Below the pieces are notes generated by a model. It saw nothing but the letters and a program-made list of their open reading frames with translations, did no database searches and had not been told where the DNA came from. From Niveibacterium terrae (GTDB lineage: Bacteria > Pseudomonadota > Gammaproteobacteria > Burkholderiales > Rhodocyclaceae), in NCBI RefSeq assembly GCF_048213115.1, contig NZ_CP172404.1, positions 372,001 through 436,000 on the forward strand: DNA of 64,000 nucleotides, in the 5' to 3' direction. The translations under genes and the position numbers were made by a program. Shown here one piece after another: positions 16,366-24,811 of the stretch (positions are counted from its first letter, which is position 1; each line of letters opens with the position of its first letter).

Positions 16366-17598
16366 TCAGGCTTGCCGCGCCGCAGCCTCGCGCAGCTTGT
16401 CCTTCTTGCTCTTGCGGCGGCCCTTGATGCCGCCGTCGGCGGATGCGGGCTCTGCAGTTTCTTGCCGCTCGAAGCCGGCGATCTGTTCGCGCCCGACGCG
16501 CCGATTCGTCTTCTTTTCGATGAGCCGAAAGTGTGCTTCGCTCGCCGCCGGGATGAAGCTCACTGCGAGTCCGCTCGCACCGGCCCGGCCGGTTCGGCCG
16601 ATCCGGTGCACGTAGTCCGCGACCGAGCGCGGCAGATCGTAATTGACGACGACCGGGAGCTGGTCGATGTCGATCCCGCGCGCAGCCAGATCGGTCGCGA
16701 CGAGGACCTGAAGCCGGCCCGCCTTGAAGTGGGCCAGTGCCTCGGTTCGCGCTCCCTGGGTCATTTCGCTGCTGAAAGGCGCGGCCAGGATGCCGCGCTT
16801 GCCGAGCTTTTCGGCGACGTGCTCGCAGGCCGAGCGGGTCGCGACGAAGACCAGCACGCGCGACCAGGCCTGCTCTTCGACCAGGTGGTGCAGCAGCGCG
16901 GTGCGCCGGCCCGCATCGACTTCGATCGCCCTCTCGACGATGTCGGGCTCAGTCTCTGGCTCCGCTGCGAGGTCGATGCGCACCGGATCGTTGAGCAGCT
17001 CGTTCGCGAGGTTCTGCACCGCATCGGGCAAGGTCGCCGAGAACAGCTGGTTCTGCCGTTGCGCAGGCAGCCGGGCGAGGATCGCCGCCAGCTCGTCCGC
17101 GAAGCCCTCGCTGAGCAGGCGGTCCGCTTCGTCGAGCACCAGCGTCGCGATGTCTCCGAGCTTCAGCGCGTTGTGATCGAGCAGATCCAGCAGACGCCCG
17201 GGCGTCGCGACGACGACATCCGTCCCGCCCCTCATCTTCATCATCTGCGGGTTGATCGAGACTCCGCCGAACACGATCGAGACCTTGAGCGGAGTGGCGA
17301 GGCGCTCGGCGAAGCCGCGCATCGTCTCGCCGACCTGGGTGGCCAGCTCGCGGGTCGGCACCAGGATCAGGGCCTGGGTTCTCCTGGGGGCGTAGCGGGG
17401 AGCCTCGATCAGCCTCTGCACGATGGGCAGGCAGAACGCCGCGGTTTTGCCGGACCCCGTATGGGCCGTGGCAAGGAGGTCGCGCCCCTGCAAGGCGGCC
17501 GGGATGGCCTCGGTCTGAACCGGCGTGGGCTGCGTATAGCTGAGCGCTTCCGCGGCGCGGACGAGGGCGGGCGAGAGCCCGAGCGAGGCGAAGGACAT
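16366..17598 (-). CDS. rhlE: DEAD-box ATP-dependent RNA helicase, RhlE type
   Basis: This 410-aa protein carries all DEAD-box motifs: Q motif (YTQPTPVQTEAIPAALQGRD), motif I AHTGSGKTA, Ia PTRELATQV, motif II DEAD (within LVLDEADRLLSEG), motif III SAT, and VATDLAARGIDIDQLP and HRIGRTGRAG in domain 2. A basic tail (KGRRKSKKDKLREAAARQA) may bind RNA. RhlE proteins act in ribosome maturation and RNA turnover. The gene is convergent with nrdG, with two bases between the stop codons. Confidence 0.93.
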   Translation of the reverse strand: MSFASLGLSPALVRAAEALSYTQPTPVQTEAIPAALQGRDLLATAHTGSGKTAAFCLPIVQRLIEAPRYAPRRTQALILVPTRELATQVGETMRGFAERLATPLKVSIVFGGVSINPQMMKMRGGTDVVVATPGRLLDLLDHNALKLGDIATLVLDEADRLLSEGFADELAAILARLPAQRQNQLFSATLPDAVQNLANELLNDPVRIDLAAEPETEPDIVERAIEVDAGRRTALLHHLVEEQAWSRVLVFVATRSACEHVAEKLGKRGILAAPFSSEMTQGARTEALAHFKAGRLQVLVATDLAARGIDIDQLPVVVNYDLPRSVADYVHRIGRTGRAGASGLAVSFIPAASEAHFRLIEKKTNRRVGREQIAGFERQETAEPASADGGIKGRRKSKKDKLREAAARQA

Positions 17599-17834
17599 GG
17601 AGCGGAATCTTTGCGAAGGATGAGGCTGGATCGTAGGCCAGGCAGGGGGCAGACGTCAGAAAAATGTGGATTCGCCACTTCGCTGTCGCCTTCCTGTGCT
17701 TCATCTTTTCCGCTCTGAGACTTGGGTTTATGTCAACTGGGTATTCATAAGGCATATTCCGGGCGGGCCGTTCGGGCGCTGTCGTCCGGAAGATCCGCCC
17801 GCTCCAATCGCATTCCCACAGAAAGGTTTTACTG

Positions 17835-18422
17835 ATGAAAGCGTTCGTCCTCGCTTCCACCCTGTTTGTCCTCGCGTCTTCGGCTCAGGCCGCGACGACG
17901 GTCTTCGCGGACAACTTCGATGCCAACGGCGGCGGTCTCGACGCCGTTCCCGCCGGCTGGACCGTCTCCGGCGGCACCGTAGACATCATCGGAGCCGGTA
18001 CCGGTTTCGACTATGTGCCCAACAGCGGTAAATTCATCGATCTGGATGGCACGACCTACTCCGCTGGCACGCTGTCGGTGGCCTTGAACCTGAGCGCGGG
18101 GCAGCAGTATTCGGCGAGCTTCGATCTGGCCGGCAACCACGTCAACAGCACGCTCGAGAGCGTCACGGCGAGTTTCGGGACGAGCTCCGGCGCCTACAGC
18201 CTGGCGCGGGATGCGGGCTGGACCGGATACACGCTGAACTTCACTCCGACGACTTCCGGCCTCTATACGCTGAGCTTCAAGAACGCCGGTGGCGACAACG
18301 TCGGCATGCTGCTCGACAACGTCAAGGTCGCTGCCGCGGTGCCCGAACCCGAAACCTATGCGATGCTGCTGGCTGGGCTTGGTGTACTGACCGTCGCGAC
18401 GCGCCGCCGTCGCGCCGTTTGA
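17835..18422 (+). CDS. PEP-CTERM sorted secreted protein
   Basis: This 195-aa protein has a signal peptide (MKAFVLASTLFVLASSAQA) and an all-beta middle part of the jelly-roll type (residues about 22-165). The C-terminal signal reads VPEPETYAMLLAGLGVLTVA followed by RRRR. That PEP motif, membrane segment and basic tail is recognised by exosortase (EpsH/XrtA), which links such proteins to extracellular polysaccharide biosynthesis. No exosortase gene is in the window. An AAAGG ribosome site precedes the start, and a terminator follows, so it is transcribed alone. Confidence 0.93.
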   Translation: MKAFVLASTLFVLASSAQAATTVFADNFDANGGGLDAVPAGWTVSGGTVDIIGAGTGFDYVPNSGKFIDLDGTTYSAGTLSVALNLSAGQQYSASFDLAGNHVNSTLESVTASFGTSSGAYSLARDAGWTGYTLNFTPTTSGLYTLSFKNAGGDNVGMLLDNVKVAAAVPEPETYAMLLAGLGVLTVATRRRRAV

Positions 18423-18442
18423 GCGAACAATCCCGCCGTCGG

Positions 18443-18478
18443 AAAGCCCGGAAGGCCTCAGGTCGTTCGGGCTTTTTT
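18443..18478 (+). terminator. Terminator after the PEP-CTERM gene
   Basis: AAAGCCCG (18443-18450) pairs with CGGGCTTT (18468-18475) and is followed by a T-run ending at 18478. It starts 20 bp after the PEP-CTERM stop, just before the convergent hydrolase gene. Confidence 0.8.
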
Positions 18479-18482
18479 ACAT

Positions 18483-19166
18483 TCAGCCGCTGAGGAGCTG
18501 ATCGGCGATGAAGCCGGCGCAGATCTGGGCGGCAAGGGCGAGGTTGCGTTCGCTGTTGCCGTCTTCCCCGGAGGCCTTCGGCGGCTTCAGGCTGTGTCCG
18601 CCGCCGATGACCGCGACCCTCGCTTCGCCGGACAGCCCTGCCGCAAAGCGGTAGAGCTCATCCTTGGCGCAGAGCGGATCTTTGTTGCCGGCGATGAAGA
18701 GCGTCGGGCGCAGCGCCTCGTCCCCGTGCGGGTAGTGCTTGTCCGCACTGGGAGTGATTTTCCCTTCGTCGGTGAAATTGAGCACCGGCGTCAGGAAGAT
18801 TCCGGCCCGGAGCCGGAACTGTCCGAACACGGCCCAGGCGACGATGGAACCGAGCGACTTGCCTGCAACGAAGAGCTTGTTCGGATCGACTTTCGGGTCG
18901 GCGCTCGCCGTTTCGACGACGGCCCTCATCGCGGCGATCTCTTCGCCGAGACCTTCGGAGGGTTGGCCCTTGTCGGGATCCCTGGAGAAATAAGGCCAGT
19001 CAAAGCGGAAGACGGCGATTCCGTCGGCGAGCAGCCGGGAAGTCAGATGTTCAAAGAGCGGCGCGGACAGCGGATAGTTGCGCCCCGGTGCGATCACGAT
19101 CGCCGGGAAGGGTGGGTTTCCGTCTGGAAACTCGACCCGGATCCGCAGCGGGAGGATGGCGGACAT
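18483..19166 (-). CDS. Alpha/beta hydrolase, Tex30/KANL3-like
   Basis: This 227-aa protein has an alpha/beta-hydrolase core: PAIVIAPGRNYP early (oxyanion region), the nucleophile elbow GKSLGSIVAW, an acid strand with PTLFIAGNKDPLCAKDE, and a histidine in VIGGGHSLKPP. The GKSLG elbow and HSLKPP end are typical of the Tex30/KANL3-like family, often annotated as dienelactone hydrolase-like. The substrate is unknown. It has no signal peptide, so it is cytoplasmic. It lies 27 bp downstream of the carbonic anhydrase gene on the same strand and could be co-transcribed with it. Confidence 0.8.
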   Translation of the reverse strand: MSAILPLRIRVEFPDGNPPFPAIVIAPGRNYPLSAPLFEHLTSRLLADGIAVFRFDWPYFSRDPDKGQPSEGLGEEIAAMRAVVETASADPKVDPNKLFVAGKSLGSIVAWAVFGQFRLRAGIFLTPVLNFTDEGKITPSADKHYPHGDEALRPTLFIAGNKDPLCAKDELYRFAAGLSGEARVAVIGGGHSLKPPKASGEDGNSERNLALAAQICAGFIADQLLSG

Positions 19167-19193
19167 GTCTCGAGGCTAGAGGGGCGCGCCCCT

Positions 19194-20600
19194 CTAGCGG
19201 GATTCCTTGATGATCCGCTCGCCGCTGTTCTGGATCGGCCGCGCGTTGTTGCGGTAGAAGCGGGTGAAGACGGCGATCTGTTCGTCGGACAGCGTCACCG
19301 GCTGCTTCATGACGATCCACAGCACGCCTTCGCTGCACGGTGGCGTCGTCAGCGAACCCATGTAGGTGAAGTAGCCGCGCTCGGCGGGCAGCAGTTCGGC
19401 GGGGTTGATCGCGACATTCGGCGTGAAAGATTCGTTCTTTTCCAGCGGCAGGTTGTTCCACAGGGTCTGGATCAGCGGGTGTGCCGGGCCGTGTTCGAGC
19501 AGAACCGAGACGACGGCGATATGGCCGTCCAGATCCTTGTGCACGAGATGCACATCCATGTCGAAAGTGCGGCCGTCTATCCTCTCTTCGGCTGGGCGGT
19601 GGAAGTGCAGCTGCTGGAGTTCGTAGCGGCGGCCCATCACGCTGATCGTCAGACCCGCTCCGACGCTGGCCTGGATCGTGTGGCCGTTGTCGATGATCCG
19701 GAAATAGCTCGGCTTGTAGTCGAACCGGACCGGTTCGAGCTCGACCTTGATGCCGCCTCGGATATCGATCGGCGACTGGCGGGGGCCGGAGCCACAGGTC
19801 GCGAATTCGGGGGACAGCCTGGCCCAGCTCTGCGGGCCGGTTTCGCCTTCGTAGCTCCAGTGTCCGCTCAGGTGGACCGGCAGCGCTGTGTGTGCGGCGG
19901 GCGGGGGCGGCGTTTTCTTGATCGGGGCCGGTCTGTGGACTCGGCGCGGTGCGGGGTAGATGTGCGGAGTTTCCGCGATCGGGGCCGCTTCGCGGGGGGC
20001 GGAAGCTTCGCTGCGCGGAGCGGGCTTGGGCGGCAGATCGATCAGCTTCGGGCGGGTCTTCAGCGCGGGCTTGTCGATTTTCGCCTCGCTGGTCGGCGCC
20101 TCATCGCGTGCAAGCTTCAGGTCGGCGCGGCTGAGCGGAGTGTCCGGATGTTTCGACCGGACGCTGGCTTCGGCTTTCTCGGCGGCGGTGCCGGCAAGCG
20201 CGCGCAGCTGTTCGAGCGAGGCCGGCTGGCAGACTTCCTTGTAGATTTTGTCGTTGATGCTGCCCGGAGTGATAACGACCGGCTTGCCGCCGGCGAGCTC
20301 CTCTTCGCGGATCGGTGCGCCCGATGCGTCGAAAAAGACGCGGCGAACCGGCACGAAGCTCTTCTTGCGGCAGTCGTAACGGCTCAGCGATTTGACCGCC
20401 GAATAGCCCAGCGATGAAGCTTCCTGCTCCGAGAGCAGGACCCGACCCCAGGCGACCTTGGTTCCGCCATTCGAGACCAGCACGCTGGATCGATCGATCT
20501 CGATCTGCCGGCCCTTGTCGCGGGAGATCGTGACCCATTGGGACGCGCCCGCGGGGAAGGCGAGGGCTGCGACGCAGGCGAGGACAAGGGGGCGGCGCAT
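19194..20600 (-). CDS. Alpha-carbonic anhydrase with N-terminal Adhesin_E-like domain
   Basis: This 468-aa exported protein has three parts. After the signal peptide (MRRPLVLACVAALAFPAGA), residues about 20-140 match the surface-adhesin E-like fold (WVTISRDKGRQIEIDR, VKSLSRYDCRKKSFVPVR). A Pro/Lys/Ala-rich linker spans about 140-245. A complete alpha-carbonic anhydrase follows (HWSYEGETGPQSW, SPIDI, Zn ligands in LHFHRP and DVHLVH, SLTTPPCSEGVLW). It would hydrate CO2 in the periplasm. I prefer the ATG at 20600, with GGAG eight bases upstream, over the one at 20627. Such two-domain proteins probably occur in relatives, but the role of the first domain is unknown. Confidence 0.88.
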   Translation of the reverse strand: MRRPLVLACVAALAFPAGASQWVTISRDKGRQIEIDRSSVLVSNGGTKVAWGRVLLSEQEASSLGYSAVKSLSRYDCRKKSFVPVRRVFFDASGAPIREEELAGGKPVVITPGSINDKIYKEVCQPASLEQLRALAGTAAEKAEASVRSKHPDTPLSRADLKLARDEAPTSEAKIDKPALKTRPKLIDLPPKPAPRSEASAPREAAPIAETPHIYPAPRRVHRPAPIKKTPPPPAAHTALPVHLSGHWSYEGETGPQSWARLSPEFATCGSGPRQSPIDIRGGIKVELEPVRFDYKPSYFRIIDNGHTIQASVGAGLTISVMGRRYELQQLHFHRPAEERIDGRTFDMDVHLVHKDLDGHIAVVSVLLEHGPAHPLIQTLWNNLPLEKNESFTPNVAINPAELLPAERGYFTYMGSLTTPPCSEGVLWIVMKQPVTLSDEQIAVFTRFYRNNARPIQNSGERIIKESR

Positions 20601-20679
20601 GTTGGGCGCTCCAATAGGGAGTTTCATCCTCTCTATTTCGGCCGCGCCGCGTCAGGCTTTAGCGCCGCGCGCGAAGCGC

Positions 20680-21420
20680 TCAGGCGTGAGCGAGCGCTTC
20701 GAGCCCGCCGATCATGCCGATTCCGATCAGCAGCGCGACGAACTGGCTGGCCTGGATCCGCCGGCTCTTCTCGCGGCGCATCGCCGGGAGCAGATCGGAC
20801 AAGGTGATGTAGAGGAAGCTCGCCGAGGCCAGCGCAAGACAGTAGGGCACGGCCTGTTTGGCCAGTTCCAGAGCCAGCGCGCCCAGCCAGGCTCCGGGCA
20901 GCGCGCCGAGCGCGCTGATACAGGCGATGGCGACCGCCCGCCGGGGCGTGTTGCCGGCCCGCACCAGCACCGAAAGATCCCCGGCCTTGTGCGGGACTTC
21001 ATGAGCGAGCACCGCGAGTGCAACCCCCCAGCCCAGGCCGGGGCTGGCCGCGAAGGTCGTAGCGATCAGCGCGCCGTCAGCGAAGTGGTGCAGCGAGGAG
21101 CCCATCATCACCCGGGCACTGACGCCCCGCTCCAGGCCACCCTCTTCTTCGTGGTGGGCCGAGCCGAGCCTCAGCGCGGCTTCGATGCCGAAAAGCGCGA
21201 GCAGCCCGATCAGCATCACGGTGGGGATGTTCCCGGCCGCCGAGCTGTCTTCGAGCGCTTCGGGCAGAGCCCCGAGCAGCGCGACCGCGAGCAGCACGCC
21301 GGCAGCAAACCCGATCAGAACCCCCATCCAGCGTCCCGGTATGGCCTTGAGCAGCAGCCTGGCCAGCAGCGTCGCGCCCAGCGCACTGCTGGCCGCGGCG
21401 ACAGAGACGTTCATCAGCAT
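20680..21420 (-). CDS. ZIP-family metal transporter
   Basis: This 246-aa membrane protein has about seven to eight segments and the two ZIP metal-site helices: SLHHFADGALIATTF (HxxxDG-type helix IV) and ALAVLAHEVPHKAGDLSVLV (HEVPH, helix V). A short His/Glu stretch (SAHHEEEGG) lies in the variable loop. It probably imports Zn2+ or another divalent metal into the cytoplasm. The ATG at 21420 has GAGG five bases upstream; the second Met (21414) is possible. No zur-type box was recognised. Confidence 0.9.
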   Translation of the reverse strand: MLMNVSVAAASSALGATLLARLLLKAIPGRWMGVLIGFAAGVLLAVALLGALPEALEDSSAAGNIPTVMLIGLLALFGIEAALRLGSAHHEEEGGLERGVSARVMMGSSLHHFADGALIATTFAASPGLGWGVALAVLAHEVPHKAGDLSVLVRAGNTPRRAVAIACISALGALPGAWLGALALELAKQAVPYCLALASASFLYITLSDLLPAMRREKSRRIQASQFVALLIGIGMIGGLEALAHA

Positions 21421-21629
21421 CAATTCCTCGGCAGAGAGAGTGGTCGCCCGCATTGGGCGAGGGCGGCTATTGGAGCATGGGAAGATGATTGTTGCAACCT
21501 TGTTGCGTTTGCATCTTGTTTCATTGCGCTCCGCGCTAACATTGCTTCGCATTCGCGCGTGCCAGAAATCGGGCGCGAGGCACTACACTTCGCGTCTCGG
21601 CGGCGAGTGCCGCTCATGGAGTCTTCCCG

Positions 21630-22457
21630 ATGTTTCCGTCGTTTCCCGCCGCCCGGGCGATCTGTCTGGGCTGCTTTGCTTTTGCGCTGGGCTTCGCTCC
21701 CCAGGTTCAGGCCGGTTTGTTCTCTGGTCTGGGCACTCTGATCGGCAGCGATCAGAGCCGGATGAACGCCTGGGCCAAGGATCCCGATGCGGCTTTTCAT
21801 TGGGGCGACTGGGACTTCATTCAGGCGGTCGGGCGCGAGGGGGGCTCGGAAGCCAACCAGCATCCGGCCCGGCTTGGGGCCGACGAGATCGCCGCATCGC
21901 TCGCGTCGGTGTCCGCAAACTGGAAGGGCGAGCGTGTGCCGCTGTTCTCGCCCGACGAGATCGAACGGTTGGCGCCCGCGCTCGCGTTGGGGCTTGGCGC
22001 GATCGGTCCGGATCGGGATCTGCTCTTCCTGATCACCGGCCAGCACAAAAAGCTCGGCGCTTTCGGGCTCAAGCTCAGCACGACCGGGAGGGTATTCGTT
22101 GCCGGCGGTCGGCTTCAGCTGATCGTGGGCACGGCCCTCTCCGATGGCCTGCTCGGGATTCCGCCTGGAGGCCGTCCCAGACAGAAGATACTGACCGCAT
22201 CGCGCGCGACGCCCTCGGCCCAGGCGAGACTGGCTGACGACGGCCGCCTGCTCAGGGCGGACTGGATCGCCTTCGCGTCTTCCTCCGAGCCGCCCGCCGC
22301 CGCCCGGCCTCTCGTTGTCGAAGTGCCGGCCGCCCCGACCGCGCCGGCCGCACCCGTTCCGATGGACAGGCTTTCCACGCTGGAGCGCCTGCACGATCAG
22401 GGCCTGATCAGCGATGCTGAATATGCGGCCAAGCGCAAAGAAGCCCAGGTCCGCTGA
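21630..22457 (+). CDS. Exported protein with C-terminal SHOCT domain
   Basis: This 275-aa protein has a signal peptide (ICLGCFAFALGFAPQVQA). The central domain (residues about 30-215) is of unknown type and contains WGDWDFIQAV and DLLFLITGQHKKLGAFGL. An Ala/Pro-rich linker follows, then a SHOCT module at the end (LSTLERLHDQGLISDAEYAA followed by KRKEA), a short helical domain thought to mediate oligomerisation. It lies four bases upstream of the gspA-like ATPase and probably shares its transcript. I cannot assign a function; the context suggests a cell-envelope role. Confidence 0.75.
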   Translation: MFPSFPAARAICLGCFAFALGFAPQVQAGLFSGLGTLIGSDQSRMNAWAKDPDAAFHWGDWDFIQAVGREGGSEANQHPARLGADEIAASLASVSANWKGERVPLFSPDEIERLAPALALGLGAIGPDRDLLFLITGQHKKLGAFGLKLSTTGRVFVAGGRLQLIVGTALSDGLLGIPPGGRPRQKILTASRATPSAQARLADDGRLLRADWIAFASSSEPPAAARPLVVEVPAAPTAPAAPVPMDRLSTLERLHDQGLISDAEYAAKRKEAQVR

Positions 22458-22461
22458 AAAC

Positions 22462-24105
22462 ATGACGACGAAATCCCCGACTTCCTCTTCCGCGGAAGCC
22501 CGAATCGATGCGGCGCAGCCGCTCTACGCGCGCCACTTCGGCCTGGAGCAGGCGCCTTTCTCGATCGCGCCCGATCCGCACTATCTGTACATGAGCGAGC
22601 GTCACCGCGAAGCGCTCGCCCACCTGCTGTTCGGTCTCCAGGGCGGCGGCGGTTTCGTGCTGCTGACCGGCGAGATCGGTTCGGGCAAGACCACGGTCTG
22701 TCGCTGCATGCTCGAACAGGTGCCGGAGCACTGCAAGGTCGCGTACATCTACAACCCCAAGCTGACGGTCGCCGAGCTGCTCGAAACCGTGTGCGACGAG
22801 TTCGGAATCCCGCGCGCCGAAGCCGGTTCGACGCTGAAGGCTCAGGTCGATGCGCTCAACGCCTGGCTGCTGCGCACCCATGCCCAGGGCGAGAGCGCGG
22901 TGCTGGTCATCGACGAGGCGCAGAACCTGCTGCCCGAAGTGCTCGAACAGCTGCGCCTGCTGACCAATCTGGAGACCAACGAGCGCAAGCTGTTGCAGAT
23001 CGTTCTGGTCGGTCAGCCCGAGCTGCGCGAGATGGTCGCCGGAGCGGGGCTCGAACAGCTCGCCCAACGCGTGATCGCCCGCTATCACCTGGAGGCTTTG
23101 TCGGCCGAGGATACGGTCCGCTACATCGCCCACCGCCTGCGCGTGGCCGGTTTCAAAGGCACTCTGCCTTTCGATCGCCGTGCGCTGAAGAGGGTCATGC
23201 ATCATGCGCGGGGCGTGGCGCGCCGGATCAATCTGCTCTGCGACCGGGCCTTGCTCGGCGCCTATGCGGAGGGCAAGAGCCGGGTCAGCGCGAGCATTGT
23301 CGACAAGGCCGCACGCGAGGCCTTCGGCGTGACGCCGCAAGTCGCCGGCAAGCGGCGCTGGCATTGGGGCGTCGTGGTGCTCGCCGCAGCTCTGGCGGCC
23401 TTCTATCTGCTCAGAAGCCCGTTTGCCCGTGTCGAGCGGCGCGCGGTCGCGCACCTGGCCGCGCCCGCGCCGCAAGCGGCTCCGCTCTGGCTGCAGGCCG
23501 CGACGCTGCGCGCGAGCCTGGGCGAAGGAGGCGAGCCGGCCGCCTGGCGCGAGCTGGGTAGCCTGTGGGGCCTCGCGCTGCCTGCCGACGATCCCTGTGC
23601 CGCTGCAGCGGATCTGGGCGTGCGCTGTTTCCGCGACCGGGCCGGGAATCTCGGCAAGATCCGCCAGCTCGATCGACCGGTGATCCTGACTCTCTACGAT
23701 CAGGGCCAGAAACCGCTGCCCGTGCTGATGCTCGGCCTGGGCAAGCAGGTCGCGCTGTTGCGCGTACCGGGCGGCACGCCACACCGGGTCGCGCTCGCTT
23801 CGCTGGCTCCTCTGTGGCGGGGTGAATTCGCGACGTTGTGGCGCGCTCCGGCCGGCTATTCGGCCGCGACTGGCGATATCGCGCCCGGGCCTGACACGGA
23901 TCGGCTTGCGCAGCGGCTCAGCGAGCTCGCGCATCGCTCTCCCGAAATCGCGGGCCATCCCTCCGATTCTCAACCGAGGACGGCGGTGTCCGCTTTCCAG
24001 TTCGCGCAAGGCCTCAAGCCCGACGGCAAGGCCGGTCCGATCACCCTGATGCTTTTGAACCGGGCCAGCGGCGTCGCCGAGCCTTCGCTAAAGCCCCAAT
24101 CCTGA
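22462..24105 (+). CDS. GspA/ExeA-type AAA ATPase with peptidoglycan-binding domain
   Basis: This 547-aa protein has an N-terminal AAA ATPase of the ExeA kind: opening YARHFGLEQAPFSIAPDPHY, Walker A TGEIGSGKTT, Walker B VLVIDEAQNLLPEVLEQLRL, sensor VGQPELREM. A single membrane segment (WGVVVLAAALAAFYLL) sits near residue 305, followed by a periplasmic part ending in a putative peptidoglycan-binding domain (VSAFQFAQGLKPDGKAGPIT). In Aeromonas, ExeA with ExeB uses ATP to place the type II secretin through peptidoglycan. The gspB-like gene follows directly. No other secretion gene is nearby. The start was chosen by domain fit. Confidence 0.88.
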   Translation: MTTKSPTSSSAEARIDAAQPLYARHFGLEQAPFSIAPDPHYLYMSERHREALAHLLFGLQGGGGFVLLTGEIGSGKTTVCRCMLEQVPEHCKVAYIYNPKLTVAELLETVCDEFGIPRAEAGSTLKAQVDALNAWLLRTHAQGESAVLVIDEAQNLLPEVLEQLRLLTNLETNERKLLQIVLVGQPELREMVAGAGLEQLAQRVIARYHLEALSAEDTVRYIAHRLRVAGFKGTLPFDRRALKRVMHHARGVARRINLLCDRALLGAYAEGKSRVSASIVDKAAREAFGVTPQVAGKRRWHWGVVVLAAALAAFYLLRSPFARVERRAVAHLAAPAPQAAPLWLQAATLRASLGEGGEPAAWRELGSLWGLALPADDPCAAAADLGVRCFRDRAGNLGKIRQLDRPVILTLYDQGQKPLPVLMLGLGKQVALLRVPGGTPHRVALASLAPLWRGEFATLWRAPAGYSAATGDIAPGPDTDRLAQRLSELAHRSPEIAGHPSDSQPRTAVSAFQFAQGLKPDGKAGPITLMLLNRASGVAEPSLKPQS

Positions 24106-24106
24106 C

Positions 24107-24805
24107 ATGTCCTACATCCTCGATGCCCTGCGCCGCGCCGAAAGCGAGCGCGCCAACGAAAAAGTCCCGGGTCTTTACGATCAGGCCGCGGCCCCTCTTC
24201 TGCCTGCCGAACGCTCGCGCGCTCAGACGCCGTGGCTGTGGCTGCTTGCCGGAGCGACGGTCGTGCTGGCGGCCGCTGTTGCCTGGCTCGCCTTGCGGCC
24301 TTCGCACTCTGCGCCGGCGACGCCAATCGCCCAGCTGCCGGCTCCAGCTCAGGCTACTGCTCCAGCTCCTGTGCCTGGCCCGGCTCCAGCGACTCCGCCC
24401 GCTCCGGGCCACGCTCCGACCGAGCAGCCGCTATACCGGCCTGCCGGGGCTCCCGCAGTGATTTCGACCGCGCCGACGGCTTCGCCCGCTCAGCTTGCTG
24501 CCCGGCCTGCTTCGCCGGCTCCCGCGCCCAGCGCCGCGCCAGCCGTGGCCGTTGCTCCAGCCAGAGCGGGCGAAGAGCGCGTGCCCGCTCTGGCCGAACT
24601 GCCCGACGAAGTCCGGCGCGCGTTGCCGGCGCTGCATTTCGATGGCGCGGTCTATTCGGACAAGCCCGCGAACCGGATTCTGATGGTCAATGGGCAGTTG
24701 CTGCACGAAGGCGAGGCGATCACGCCCGAGCTTTCGATCGAGCGGATCAACCCGAAGGGCGCGGTGCTGAGCTTCCGCGGTCACCGCTTCGAGCTGACGC
24801 GCTAG
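24107..24805 (+). CDS. GspB/ExeB-like secretin-assembly protein
   Basis: This 232-aa inner-membrane protein opens with MSYILDALRRAESER, the conserved cytoplasmic N-terminus of ExeB/GspB proteins. A membrane segment follows (WLWLLAGATVVLAAAVAWLA, residues about 43-62), then a long Ala/Pro-rich periplasmic linker (about 65-155). The C-terminal GspB domain has LPALHFDGAVYSDKPANRIL and VNGQLLHEGEAI. It is encoded one base after the ATPase, so translation is coupled. The pair would form the GspAB complex that crosses the cell wall for secretin assembly. Confidence 0.88.
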   Translation: MSYILDALRRAESERANEKVPGLYDQAAAPLLPAERSRAQTPWLWLLAGATVVLAAAVAWLALRPSHSAPATPIAQLPAPAQATAPAPVPGPAPATPPAPGHAPTEQPLYRPAGAPAVISTAPTASPAQLAARPASPAPAPSAAPAVAVAPARAGEERVPALAELPDEVRRALPALHFDGAVYSDKPANRILMVNGQLLHEGEAITPELSIERINPKGAVLSFRGHRFELTR

Positions 24806-24811
24806 TTCCGC

